Below are positions 11,901 to 22,424 of a stretch of 64,000 nt of DNA, piece by piece. The notes under the pieces are model-generated. The model was not told the DNA's origin. It saw only the letters and a list, made by a program, of their open reading frames with translations, and did no database searches. A program made the position numbers and the translations under genes. Where the stretch lies: the NCBI GenBank assembly GCA_010909165.1, contig MU008199.1:390248-454247 (forward strand), read 5' to 3'. The stretch is from Anthoceros angustus (lineage: Eukaryota; Streptophyta; Anthocerotopsida; Anthocerotales; Anthocerotaceae). Every line of letters begins with the position of its first letter. Positions within the stretch are counted from its first letter, which is position 1.

Positions 11901-12507
11901 TTTGAGCCTCCCAAGTACTTATTTGAACCCTACCCATGTAGTGCCTCACCCCCAAGGTTGGATTAACTTCCACACACGGGGCAAATAGTATTCCTGATGT
12001 ACGTGGAAGAAGTGGGCCCCGTACATAACATAACCAAAAAAAAAAAAAAGATGAAACATAGAAAGATAAATAAATACGGATGGCGTGAGGAGCGCGGTGC
12101 TGGAGCACCGTGGTTTGTGCAGGTACCTGTCGCAGGCAGTGGAGGAGGCAGGCGTGCAGGAGGGGCGCGCGGTGGTCGCCCTCGGTGCGTGCAGGAGGGC
12201 TTCCGGGGGAAGTGGCCAGCTCGGCTGCTGGGGCCCCGGGTACGGGGTCCGCGCCGTTGGGGTCTGCCTCCGGGAACGGGGCGTGGCGCGCGGGCCCCTA
12301 CGGCCTCGGTCCTTGTTGCTCTTTTTCTCCCAACAAAAGAGGTGCGTTCGCAGGAAAGCATCGTTTACATTTCCTGTTCGGTAACGAGTGAAACGATGAC
12401 ATCCAACCTCCAACCGTTGCCCAAGCCGTTTGTGCATCTTTTAGGCAACCGGTAAACCGTGAGCAGCACTAGGCACAGGTCACGTCGACGGTTCGAACCT
12501 GCTGGCT
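9000..12507. other. Long gene-poor stretch
   Basis: 9240-9760 is very AT-rich. From 10560 to 11500 several open frames exist on both strands (for example 124 codons on the minus strand ending at 10571), but none resembles a known family and they disagree in frame. 12060-12460 is GC-rich with no supported gene and may be the 5' flank of the zinc-ribbon gene. Confidence 0.4.
10042..10104. repeat. Inverted repeat (hairpin)
   Basis: Two perfect 14-base arms (10042-10055 ACTTTTGCTAGCGG and 10091-10104, its reverse complement) enclose 35 bases that hold a second perfect 6-base stem (10073-10078 with 10082-10087). It could be the end or the whole core of a small foldback or MITE-like element. Confidence 0.7.
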
Positions 12508-12873
12508 ATGGCGGACGCCGGAGCTCCAGGCTCGGGGGTGCGGCTTGCAGGCTACGGACGCGGTGTAACTGCAGCGAGCTTGCGTGCGCCGGTGAGTGTG
12601 CGTGCAGGCGTCGCTGCTGTAGCAGGTGGCAGAAGCGAGCGTTTTTTTCCCGAGCCACAAGAGTCGTGGCAGACTTACGCGGGGGCTGCGGCCGGGGTGG
12701 CACCCTTCGTGATTGCGGGAGTGGAGTTCGGCAAGGGCGTAGCGCAGCAGAGACGGTGCCGGATGAGCGGGGGATTGGGGCTGGTGAAGCGCAAGGAATA
12801 CTACTTCCGGTGCAATGGCTGCGGAGGATTCCTCCCGTGGCAGTGCCGGGGTCGTTTCTTATCGGGCCGTTGA
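12508..12873 (+). CDS. Putative plastid zinc-ribbon protein
   Basis: A single-exon frame of 121 residues. Residues 1-45 form an Ala/Arg/Gly/Ser-rich leader like a transit peptide. The remainder, ESWQTYAGAAAGVAPFVIAG then EFGKGVAQQRRC and EYYFRCNGCGGFLPWQ, fits a conserved plant family I know only as uncharacterised: a short hydrophobic segment followed by a zinc ribbon. In that family two CxxC pairs are expected. Here the second pair is intact (CNGC) but the first reads CRMS, so one zinc ligand is missing. The ATG at 12508 is the first in this frame and has no rival. There is nothing to suggest a catalytic role. Confidence 0.65.
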   Translation: MADAGAPGSGVRLAGYGRGVTAASLRAPVSVRAGVAAVAGGRSERFFPEPQESWQTYAGAAAGVAPFVIAGVEFGKGVAQQRRCRMSGGLGLVKRKEYYFRCNGCGGFLPWQCRGRFLSGR

Positions 12874-13086
12874 GCAGACGTGGTTTCACCGTCGCAGGAG
12901 ATTCAAAAGGGTGGGCGGACTGGTTGATCCCGTTTATTGATCAACATATGAACCTACGGTCGAAATTTGGCGACGTTAGTGTTTAGCATCCTTCTTTGCT
13001 ACCTCTAGCGGAAGCCCCCGTGGAATCACCGCATGGCGGTGTCACTCTCCAGCACGTTATCTTCTTTCATCATGGAAAGACCTGCC

Positions 13087-15477
13087 TCAGCCTTGCTTGA
13101 TTCTGGAGTTGAGATCATCTCCAACCAGAAAACTATGCACCAGCCCGTCCTTGTCCGTCCACCAGCTCTGACCTGCCTGCTTCCATGCCCTGAATCTCTT
13201 TCTCCTTGCCTGTAACTCCTTTGCCTGATCCCACATCTGGGCACCGGTGTATATGTTCGACATCAACACATATGCTGCCGCGTCTCTCGTCTCCAGCTTC
13301 ATTGCTTCGTTGAAAGCATGGCGTCCCACCTCCACATTACTCCACTTTTGACAAGCAGCTAATAGGGTGTGCCACATTGCGGCATTAGGCAAGACAGGCA
13401 TTGAGCTTACAAAAGCCAGAGCCTCATCCACTAGTCCCGCACGGCCCAAGAGATCTACCATGCACGTGTAGTGGTCCTCGGTAGGAGTGATGCCGTAGTG
13501 TCTGCCCATAGCCCCTAAGTACTCCCACCCCTTCTTGACTAGTCCCGCATGACTACATACGGTTAGCACACTAAGAAATGTGACGCCATTTGGACGAATG
13601 CCAGCCTCCTGCATTCTTTGGATCAAGTGGAAGACGACGTCACTCTCTCCTCGACAGGCGTAGCCTGCAATCAGTGCGCTCCAAGCGCAAACATCTCTCA
13701 CAGGCGATGAATCAAACACCTGCTGTGCATCAATCATGCTCCCGCACTTTCCATACATGTTGATCAAACTGCCAGCTAAGAACTGATCCATCTCAAGCCC
13801 ATGCTGTACAATCTGTGCATGTAGCTGCCTTCCCAGATACAAAGCTGCCACATTCGCACATGCCTGCAAAAGGCAGACAAATGTCACAGCATCAGGAACA
13901 CCGATGCCGCCTTCTTGCATAGCACTGTAAAGACGAAGGGCTTCCTGGCCCATGCCCTGCTGGGAATAACCCGCTATCATAGCAGTCCACATCACCACAT
14001 TTTTTTGGCCGAGCCTGACAAACACTCTCTGCGCGTCTTCCAAACTTCCGCATTTTGCATACATGTTCACCAGACTGCTAGCTACGAACTCATCACCTTC
14101 ATGTCCCTGTTCTCTAATCTGCATATGAAGATGCTTCCCCTTTTCAAATGCAGGGGTGCCCACACTTGCACATGCCTGCAACAGGCAGGCAAATGTTACA
14201 GAGTTGGGTACAGCCATGCCTCCTTCTTGCATAGCACTGTACACACGAAGGGCTTCCTGCCCCATACCCTTCTGGGAATATCCTGCTATCATGGCAGTCC
14301 ACGTGACCACATCTTTGCGACAAAGTCTATCAAATACTCTCTGAGCATCTTCCAAGCTGCCACACTTTGCATACATGTTCACTAAGCTGTTGGCTACAAA
14401 CACATCATCTTCATGTCCTCCTTCCCTTATTTGAGCATGAAGATCCTTCCCCTTCTCCAAAGCCGAAGTGCCCACCCTTGCGCATGCCTGTAAGAGGCAC
14501 ACAAATGTCACGGAATCAGGTACAGCCAAGCCTTCTTCTTGCATAGCAGCATAGAGCCCAAGGGCTTTCTGGCCCATACCCTTCTGCGCATATCCTGCTA
14601 TCATGGCAGTCCATGTCACCACATTCTTCTTTCCAAGTCCGTCAAACACATCCTGTGCCTCCTCCAGGCTCCCGCACTTGGTATACATGTCCACCAAGCA
14701 GCTGGAAACGAATACATCAGGCTCAATGCCGCTGGCAAGCACATCAGCATGCACCTGCTGCCCAGTCTTGAAGTCCGATCCCCTTGCACAAGCCCGAAGG
14801 GCTGCCACAAAAACATGCCCATCTGGCTTCACACCGGACCCACGCATCTGATGATACAGCTCTACGGCCTGCTTATCTCGTCCCTGCTTAACATGCGCAG
14901 AGATTATAGCAGACCAGGAGAAGGCATCTGGCTTGGCAACCAATCCAAACACATCCATCGCGTCTTGCAAACTGCCATGGGAAGCATACAGTCGTAGAAC
15001 GAGGTTGCCCAATACCGTGTCCGACAGATACCCCTTTCTCACTGCCAAAACATGGACGCGGCTACCCAGAACAACATCCTTTCTGGCTAAACATTTCTTC
15101 AGCACCGTGTTAAACAGTGACACGAAAACACAGCACCCTCTGTGCACAAGAAGGTCCAAAGCATCCACAGCCTCACTAAGTCGGCCCTCACGGCACAGCT
15201 TGCCCACTGCTTCCGCAGTCACGCTTCTATCGCCACCTGCATGCCTGCTCATATTTTGCCTGCCATCCCGCCGAAGCGTGGGTTCCCCAAAAATTTGCCC
15301 AGATAAATCCTCTTGGCGACTTCCCGCGCTGGAAGCTTCATCGCCAGCCAAACATCCCCCTGGACCGACCGCGTTTCTTGCCAAGATGCTGCACTGCCCC
15401 ACTGGGCTGTGCGCCCACACCCGCTTCTTTGACGTCAATGAAGCACTCCGTACAATACCAGCGAACCCACCACCCAT
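13087..15477 (-). CDS. PLS-class pentatricopeptide repeat protein with E domain
   Basis: PPR proteins bind organelle RNA base by base; PLS-class members with C-terminal E domains usually direct C-to-U editing. This intronless frame starts at the ATG at 15477 (an earlier GTG is not used) and gives 796 residues. After an N-terminal leader, repeats run from about residue 90 to 660 with the usual signatures NSLVNMYAKCGSLEDAQRVF and TWTAMIAGY. An E-type block follows (WHTLLAACQKWSNVEVGRHA ... AAYVLMSNIY), ending VHSFLVGDDLNSRIKQG. No DYW deaminase domain is present, so if it edits RNA it must recruit a deaminase in trans. Three consecutive units of about 105 residues in the middle are nearly identical to each other, a sign of recent internal duplication. 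Mitochondrial or plastid location cannot be told from the leader. Confidence 0.9.
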   Translation of the reverse strand: MGGGFAGIVRSASLTSKKRVWAHSPVGQCSILARNAVGPGGCLAGDEASSAGSRQEDLSGQIFGEPTLRRDGRQNMSRHAGGDRSVTAEAVGKLCREGRLSEAVDALDLLVHRGCCVFVSLFNTVLKKCLARKDVVLGSRVHVLAVRKGYLSDTVLGNLVLRLYASHGSLQDAMDVFGLVAKPDAFSWSAIISAHVKQGRDKQAVELYHQMRGSGVKPDGHVFVAALRACARGSDFKTGQQVHADVLASGIEPDVFVSSCLVDMYTKCGSLEEAQDVFDGLGKKNVVTWTAMIAGYAQKGMGQKALGLYAAMQEEGLAVPDSVTFVCLLQACARVGTSALEKGKDLHAQIREGGHEDDVFVANSLVNMYAKCGSLEDAQRVFDRLCRKDVVTWTAMIAGYSQKGMGQEALRVYSAMQEGGMAVPNSVTFACLLQACASVGTPAFEKGKHLHMQIREQGHEGDEFVASSLVNMYAKCGSLEDAQRVFVRLGQKNVVMWTAMIAGYSQQGMGQEALRLYSAMQEGGIGVPDAVTFVCLLQACANVAALYLGRQLHAQIVQHGLEMDQFLAGSLINMYGKCGSMIDAQQVFDSSPVRDVCAWSALIAGYACRGESDVVFHLIQRMQEAGIRPNGVTFLSVLTVCSHAGLVKKGWEYLGAMGRHYGITPTEDHYTCMVDLLGRAGLVDEALAFVSSMPVLPNAAMWHTLLAACQKWSNVEVGRHAFNEAMKLETRDAAAYVLMSNIYTGAQMWDQAKELQARRKRFRAWKQAGQSWWTDKDGLVHSFLVGDDLNSRIKQG

Positions 15478-17000
15478 GGATCGCAGGAGCACGCACTGAG
15501 CCTATGGCTGGAAGGCCACCTCGTCTGCGCAATTTGCTGATGTTAGAAGCGCACCTAGAACTCGCATACCAAGTCATAATTGTTGATGAAGCCATCAAGC
15601 CTTCCTCGGCAGGGCCGTGCTCTGAGCTTCCCCTACAGTGCATACACACACATACATTACACACCACGCTTGCAAGGCAAGCCCAGCTTCTCTTTGTGAG
15701 GATCTTATGGCATACCTACGGGTACAATTTTCAGAAACTCGACATCCAGGGTCGGATCGAGATTGGTAGTATTCCGTTGAGGCATGTTGAATTGCCTCAA
15801 TTACTTCAGGCTAGCCTAGGGCCAACTGACGGGGAAGACTGATGAGAGCTCCTATCACTTTTGGGTACATAGGACTGTCTCGACTCTGAAATAGGTAGCT
15901 CTCTTTCTCAATACGACATTGAACTGCGGGGTGATGCAGAATCAGCTCATCGAGGGCTTGAGAAGCGAGTGCTCGTAAACGTCACAGCCAAAAATGCAAG
16001 AGCGTAAGTCAGAGAGCAAACACGCTGAAGGAGGACAATAGGGACACATATTGCATGCCGTTTGGGACATTCAGAAGTTTCACTCCTTTTGTGATGTCCC
16101 TCCTTGACACTTCAACCGGCTGTGTCCACCGACTTAAAACTCCAGCGTGGCGGACGCAGCGCGCCAGCTCGGCAGAGTGACGGGGGCCAGCAACCGGGAG
16201 GAGGAGGGAGCAACCGGAAGGAGGAGGGAGCAGCGGGAGGAGGAGGAAGAAATTTTTTGTAGTCCACTAAGGACGAATTTTCATCATGGGATTGAAATAT
16301 TGCAACTACATAGATTGAGGTAAAGTGGTCTACACAAATGCAAAGGTAAAATTTAAACAAGACAATAGTATCAATGAAAATGCATGAACAAGGGCTAAAC
16401 ATCACCAATTCATCCCCACGAGGAGCTGCAGAGCATAAATTGGCTGTGACACTGCTCATCTGTAGGCATGACGACCTACAACGATGATGTCAGCTTGGGC
16501 TCTAGCCCTTCGACTTGGGATACGATCTGCGGCTACCATCCAGCCGCTTTGAATCCTTCGGGAGCACTCCAGATCGGTTCCCGGAGACCATGGACGATCT
16601 TTGGAGCTCGATGGCACGGACTCACCCTTCACAACCACCAATGGGTAATTCGCCCATCAGAGTCTAAGCACTCTTACACCACCTTCGACGACCAGGCTAG
16701 CCTTCTGGCCTCTCGGTTCTTAATTTTGGGATTCTCCCATCCTGGAGGCCTTCGTTTTGAGCATGGAGGAAGGGCCTTCCACTAGCATGTAACTTTCCAT
16801 ACGGTTGGCTAGGGACTCTTTATCCTTGGAGGGTAGGGCGGCCTTGCCTTGTTTTTCCATTCTCTGTGGATGGGCTGCGTGGCCTCCAAGCCTCTCTCCA
16901 GGAGAAGCAATCGGGCAAGTGCAGAGGCCCCTTCTCCTTTGAAGATGATTACTCCACTCTCACTGGTCGATCTATACATAGTGTCGTAAATATTCTTCTT
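15478..17000. other. Intergenic, no gene recognised
   Basis: This region begins with the 5' flank of the PPR gene. A purine-rich stretch at about 16185-16250 repeats GGGAGGAGGA-type units. Plus-strand frames at 16468 and 16866 match nothing known and may be decayed retroelement sequence, given the integrase remnant just to the right. Confidence 0.4.
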
Positions 17001-17009
17001 GGATTTTAT

Positions 17010-17440
17010 TCATCCTCTTTGTTGATCCATTTGTATCCGGTGGTATGTTCTGTTCAAACATAATTGCACTCCTAAGCTCTTCATAAGCTGTTGCCAAAAC
17101 TCTGCAGTAAATCTAGGATCTCTATCACTTTAGATTGCATAGGTAGTCCATGCAACACATATACATGTTTTTTGAGCAACTTGAAAAGCTTTTACTGCTT
17201 CTTGGTAGGGATGAAGTGTATTGGCTAGCTGAATCTATCAACCACGGTCATGATAGTTGTATGTCCATTACTGGTTGGCAATAGCATGATGAAATCCATT
17301 GACATACTTTTCCAAGGCCCACTTAGAATAGGTGGGGGTTGCAACAAACCTCGCGGATTTGTCTGTTTCTCCTTATCCTGCTAGCAGTCTATACAAGACT
17401 TAACATACTCTATAATATGCTTGTACATTCCACGCTAATA
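17010..17440 (-). mobile_element. Ty3/gypsy integrase remnant
   Basis: Minus-strand translation across several frames gives the zinc-binding tail CIDC, then [23 protein letters not shown], and the catalytic-core piece DRDPRFTAEFWQQLMKSLG followed by NRTYH. These are the standard integrase blocks of plant gypsy elements. Stops and frameshifts separate them, and neither LTR is apparent. It is a different fragment from the one at the left edge, though it could be from a related element. Confidence 0.8.
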
Positions 17441-17489
17441 AAATACCTTTTTTAATTTCTCATAAGTTTCCAGTAAAATAGCTTTCTCA

Positions 17490-17738
17490 ATTTCTCCTAA
17501 GTTGGGTCAATCCTTCGATGACCTACACTTGGCACATCATGACACTCTTCTCCTAAGTTGGGTCTATCCTTCGATGACCTACACTTGGCAGCTCATGACA
17601 CTCTTCTGTATTAATTAACAAGTCCTTCGATGACCTACACTTGGCACATCATGACACTCTTCTCCTAAGTTGGGTCTATCCTTCGATGACCTACACTTGG
17701 CAGCTCATGACACTCTTCTGTATTAATTAACAAGACAG
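17490..17738. repeat. Nested tandem repeat
   Basis: A unit containing CCTTCGATGACCTACACTTG followed by GCACATCATGACACTCTTCT or GCAGCTCATGACACTCTTCT occurs four times. Two of the copies are followed by TGTATTAATTAACAAG, so the array has a short period near 60 bases inside a longer one near 125. Confidence 0.85.
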
Positions 17739-18253
17739 GTTACTAACTAACAAGACAACTAATAATAAACAAAAAACTGCAAAAAACTGCTAATTAAACT
17801 TTTTATCGTATTATACTTTTCACTTTTCTACCCTTTTTTCGCCAATATTACTGCTTCGACAGTTCGCAATGCGATGGATCTTTACTATAGAGGGGTAGGC
17901 TGCATAAAAAGAATCGTGAACAGAGTAAACACTAAATTGCAAGTGATAAATATGATGCGTCCAGTTCACATTCTACTTCTAGCGTCTATCTACTGTGAAC
18001 CGACAACGACCGAGCTGTCCGCTCCTATCTTTCACCACCTGTATTTCTGGTGCACGAAGGCCTTGAAATGAAGTTCAAAATGATTGACATTCAATGTTTG
18101 ACCTTCGCTTCTCGACACACCTCTCCACCGTGTGGCAGTTAGCCTGCAGCTCCCTTACATTACACTGTCGTAGAGTGACTGTGGTGTGGAGTGAGCGTTT
18201 GAAACTGAGCTCCTAGTCTGAAGGATACCCTACCCAATGGCATGGTTTCAAAA

Positions 18254-21025
18254 CTACGTTGCCTTGACAAGCATCCGCGCATCTCCAGGGTTCAATAGAG
18301 AATCACCCATGACCCATCCCTGCGTACATACCAGGCTCAGCAATTCAGATCAAAATAAACAGCTATTAGTAGCATACAAGCCTGGACAATTGTTTTGCTT
18401 TACCTGAGCCTTGGCACCCTGTTTGAAATTTTCAAAGAGGTCCCCAATGGAGTTAAAACTCTCCGCAATTACAGCTTCAACACTAGCTTCCCTGCTCGGC
18501 CTTTTGCCAGGTACTGCCACTCCCCTAGTAGAAGCGAGTCCAGGGGACAACCTGTCCTTGCTGCCGGGTAACCTTGTTTCGCGTAGCAAGTGCAAAAGCA
18601 CATGACCCTGTAAAGGAAAGGCTCAGCATATACGCAACCAACATCTGGAAACAAAAAATCTACTGTAAACCAGAGGGAGATAACAGCCATGAAATGATAC
18701 ATGGAATGCCGCACGTAAAACATCATCGCAAGTTGCTGCATCCTTGAGAACAACATATGCACGCCTTCTTGCCGGATGATAGTTAATAATGTAGTTCTCC
18801 TTCTGTAGAAACCAACAAGAGCTCATCATGTTTCCACCTCTTTTGGAAAAGCCAATGAAAATACCCTCATGAGCTTCGAGGGCCCGTGACCATACCTCAA
18901 ACAAACGTTGATATGAGGAGAACTCGTGCATGGAGGAAAAAGCTTCATAAATACGGGCTCCTGCAGAGTCCCAGATGAAATGCACTTAACCGCTTGACTG
19001 CTGTCCAAAATGAAATGCCTACTCCTCACCTGAATGTTCAATCAATTTCCACGCACTGCCTTTGAGATGAGCTTCACGACAGATAAACCAATCCCTCTTA
19101 CCAAGTTCCAGAGGCTTTTCTTGTGACCATGGGCCCTTAATAATGTACTCTCGTTCATTTGCTTCTACCAACGATGGAACTTTTCCTGAATGTAGACAAA
19201 CAAGTCTTCTCAAACTTGAAGGATCTGATATTTGATCTGACTCCAGAACTGACCGTCACATGCACTTAACATCATTACATAGGATAGAACGGCTGACCGG
19301 AATCAAGAAAGGAATGGACAGCAACGCCAAATCTTGCACGATTCAGTGTAGGCAACATCACAGTTTTGACCTGACAAAGAACAAGCACTAAGGTCACTCT
19401 GCAGCAAAGTCACCATTGTAACCGGGACCTTAAGTTCATACACCAGATCTCACCTCTTTATATGAGCTGAACAGATAACCGCAGGAGAGTGCCATGAACG
19501 TAGCAGCTAGTGGCGGGTTCTGTTTAGATAAAAAAATGCCCAGCCCTGCTCCAAGCTGATTGCGAGAACATGAAGGAAAAGCCAATATGAGTCCCATTCG
19601 CCTTCCAGCAGCATTTGTTTCTTTCTATGCCACATCACAAGTTTTCAGAATACCCACCAAATCTGCGATGTTGCTTATACATTCTCCCTTAGCCGTCACA
19701 TCTCCGATGTTCTCCCTTTGCGCAAAAGCCTTATAAATGGGAGCCCTCGTTGATGTGGATGTTACAGCTGCCACATTCTGCAACGTTGAAACACTCAGGA
19801 GTGACCCTAGACAGTTCTTGGTCAGCCAACTTGAGCAACATAGACAAAACAAGACAAGAGCTCAGCCTGGGTGTTCTACCTTGGCAACATTAGCAGCACA
19901 CGCAAGAGGGAGGAAAAGACCAGGTAGAGCCATGGTTGCCAGCTCTACCCCAGCACCCAACTCCATCAAGAGGTCCCCAGCGAATCGGAGCTGCGGTACA
20001 GAAGACTAACGTCACAACCTTTCAGGCACAAGTTCTGAACACTTTTGAAAAGTGGCAGCCCCGAGAATTCAACTGGTAGAGCTCTCAAAGTATACCTGCT
20101 TGAGATCGCAGTCAAACTTCTTCCCGTGCCGAGCAAAGAGCATTTTACCAATTCGACCGGCGCCATCCTGAAAGACACTCATTCGGTTGTTAAAGACCGA
20201 AAGAAGCAGGCAGAAGATGATTTCAGCGAGGACAAACGGAGCGTAAACTCGACAGGGGGCCGACCTTAATGACCCAGTTGACTGCAACGGCAGACGATGC
20301 TGATCCAGCACGAGAGACACCCAGCGCATGTAGCAATGAGCGTGTGGTGAAAACACTCATGGCACCACCAAAGAAATGCTGTGATTGCGACCAATTGCCA
20401 GGGACAAAATAAGACCAAAGGCCAACACGGCCAGGCATTTTGCTCACAAGCACCGTCCAGAGGCTGTGGCATTCACTCGCATCCAGCATCCCGAACTATG
20501 CAGTCAGCTCACGATCCAGCACGCGGGAAACGAGCGAAGCAGAGCAGAGCAGCAGTCCCCTTGTGCCATACCTGGATAGCACGCCACTGCATGTACGGCG
20601 TGTAGGCCGGAGCCACACTCTCGGGATACCCTTCCGGAACCATGTAAGACCTCAAGAACGCCAGCGTATCCTGCAATGCGGCACACACCACACACAAGCT
20701 CACGACCCACTCCCAGCCACCCTAACCGAAGCAAGACACGCACCCGCGGCCGAATCCCACTCACCGCCACAAGATTGTGGTTCTGCTGCATATCCACCAC
20801 CTGAATCCACTTCTTCCCGCTGTGGCCCCCCACGTACTTCCAGTCCGCCCCGTCGGCCGTCTCCCAGCACACCACGTCCCCCTGCGCGGCGCTGGTGGAC
20901 GGAGCCGCATCCAAATCCGCCTCCACGCCCCCTCTCCTCCCGGGGCTCCCGAGGCACTTGGTCAAATTGGACACCATGAAGGGCGCGGGCGGGGGCGGCG
21001 GGCTGGGAGGCGCGCTGGAGTACAT
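18254..21025 (-). CDS. RUS6: Root UVB sensitive family protein (DUF647), RUS6-like
   Basis: RUS proteins carry DUF647 and act in early seedling growth, vitamin B6-linked light responses and auxin distribution in Arabidopsis; RUS6 is essential there. Thirteen exons join in phase: 20765-21025, 20572-20670, 20265-20378, 20096-20167, 19880-19990, 19658-19777, 19454-19555, 19298-19370, 19030-19185, 18896-18960, 18701-18802, 18404-18607 and 18254-18319, giving about 514 residues. Diagnostic stretches are FLRSYMVPEGYPESVAPAY, HFFGGAMSVFTTRSLLHALG, DGAGRIGKMLFARHGKKFD, LRFAGDLLMELGAGVELAT, NVAAVTSTSTRAPIYKAFA and the end SLLNPGDARML, which match RUS6 rather than RUS1-5. Several segments are hydrophobic. 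The start is the ATG at 21025 before a proline run; an open GTG lies nine codons earlier. The gene seems intact. Confidence 0.95.
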
Positions 21026-22150
21026 GGACGGGCTGGGCACCTGCTCCGGCACAGCCGCAGCGCGGCCGCGGCCCGCATAGAGACCTCGGTGGCGCGCATT
21101 GCCGCCTCCCTGGTGACCCTTGCCCGGCCGGCCATGGCCGCTGCCGACTGCGTCGGCTGGTAAGGCACTCCCATCGTGCCTGCCGCCGCCGCCGCTGCTG
21201 CTGCTGCTGTTGCAAGATCACCTCTCTACCACACCATGCTCCTCCCCCTCCTTTTCCCGTTCCTTCTTGCCCTGCCCTGCCCTGCCCTGCCCACCGGCAG
21301 GCGGCAGGCGGCCTTGCTTTCAACCGAATGTCACAAGGAAGCGGAATGGCAGAGACGGGAACCAACTCCAGCGCCGACAACTGCGTCCCCGTGGCAGACC
21401 GACTGCGACAGAGGCAGCGAGGCCGAGCTGCGATAGCGAGGGTGGCGACGGTTCCATTTGTAACGATCCATCTGCCAGCAGCTGGACCTTGGTTTTCCCC
21501 CACGCTTCGTTGCCAATCCAGGCACCGCAAGCTAAATTCAGTCCCTCACGACATGCACGGCGTCCGACAAACTATCCCGGCGGTGTTAACCATTAGCACC
21601 AGGCCGGGGGTCGGGTCGTGGATAGGAGGCGCGTCACCGCCACGCCGGCTCCATGCGGGCCCCGCCTGGGTCTCCAGTCAAAAATTTCGCATTTCGCCGT
21701 TCCTCCTCCAACTTGCGTTTCCGTGCTCGGTTGCTCCCTGGCTTGGAACTTGGGCCTCCGGTAGGTGCACCTTCTTTCTTCTTCTCCTCTAACCAAGTCT
21801 TTGGTGCACCTACCCTTTTTCTTCTGCAACATGTATCCAACAAACTGATCACAACATGCCCAGAGCTTGATGTAAAAAATAATAATTTATTTAAATAATA
21901 CAATTTCTTTTCAATAAAAATATAATACTTATTCCAAATACTATAGAATACTATACTCATCACCCACAAGTTTAGGGGAAGCTTGTTTGTGACCCTTGCT
22001 TGTTTTCCTCGGAGCTTGCTCGAGGCACCTAGCTTCGCCCTAGCTTCGTGCATGGAGCCAACAAGAGTTTCTTATAGACTGGTCGGCCACGATGAGGCCG
22101 TAGCGGCTAGGCTACTAATGGCCAGGCAAGGCGTGATCCGCTGTCGCGGC

Positions 22151-22236
22151 TAGGCCACTGACGTTTCTCCCTTCTTGAATGCCACTCACTACCTAGGCCA
22201 CTGACGTTTCTCCCTTCTTGAATGCCACTCACTACC
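22151..22236. repeat. Perfect 43-base tandem duplication
   Basis: Positions 22151-22193 and 22194-22236 are identical as read, both starting TAGGCCACTGACGTTTCTCC. Confidence 0.9.
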
Positions 22237-22298
22237 ATTTGGCCTTCAGCAATTGCTCAGGCAACACAAACACGCCGACACACGGAAACAGGAACAAG

Positions 22299-22424
22299 TC
22301 GGCGGATGTATCTTGTCCAACACTACAATTGTTTCACAAGTCAGCGGATGTATCCTGTCCAACACTACAATTGTTTCACAAGTTAGCGGATGTATCCTGT
22401 CCAACACTACAATTGTTTCACGAC
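22299..22424. repeat. 42-base tandem repeat, three copies
   Basis: Units start at 22299, 22341 and 22383 with GCGGATGTATC and CCAACACTACAATTG in each; only a few bases differ. Partial copies of the unit's end (TTGTTTCACGACT) follow to about 22480. Confidence 0.9.

Noticed and set aside
17490-17738. Regular repeats considered as a CRISPR-like array
   Set aside because: The repeats are contiguous with no unique spacers, and this is a plant nuclear genome.
20700-21530. 276-codon minus-strand frame upstream of and across RUS6 exon 1
   Set aside because: Composition is Arg/Gln/Gly runs from GC-rich repeats, and the RUS6 frame in the same place matches the family.
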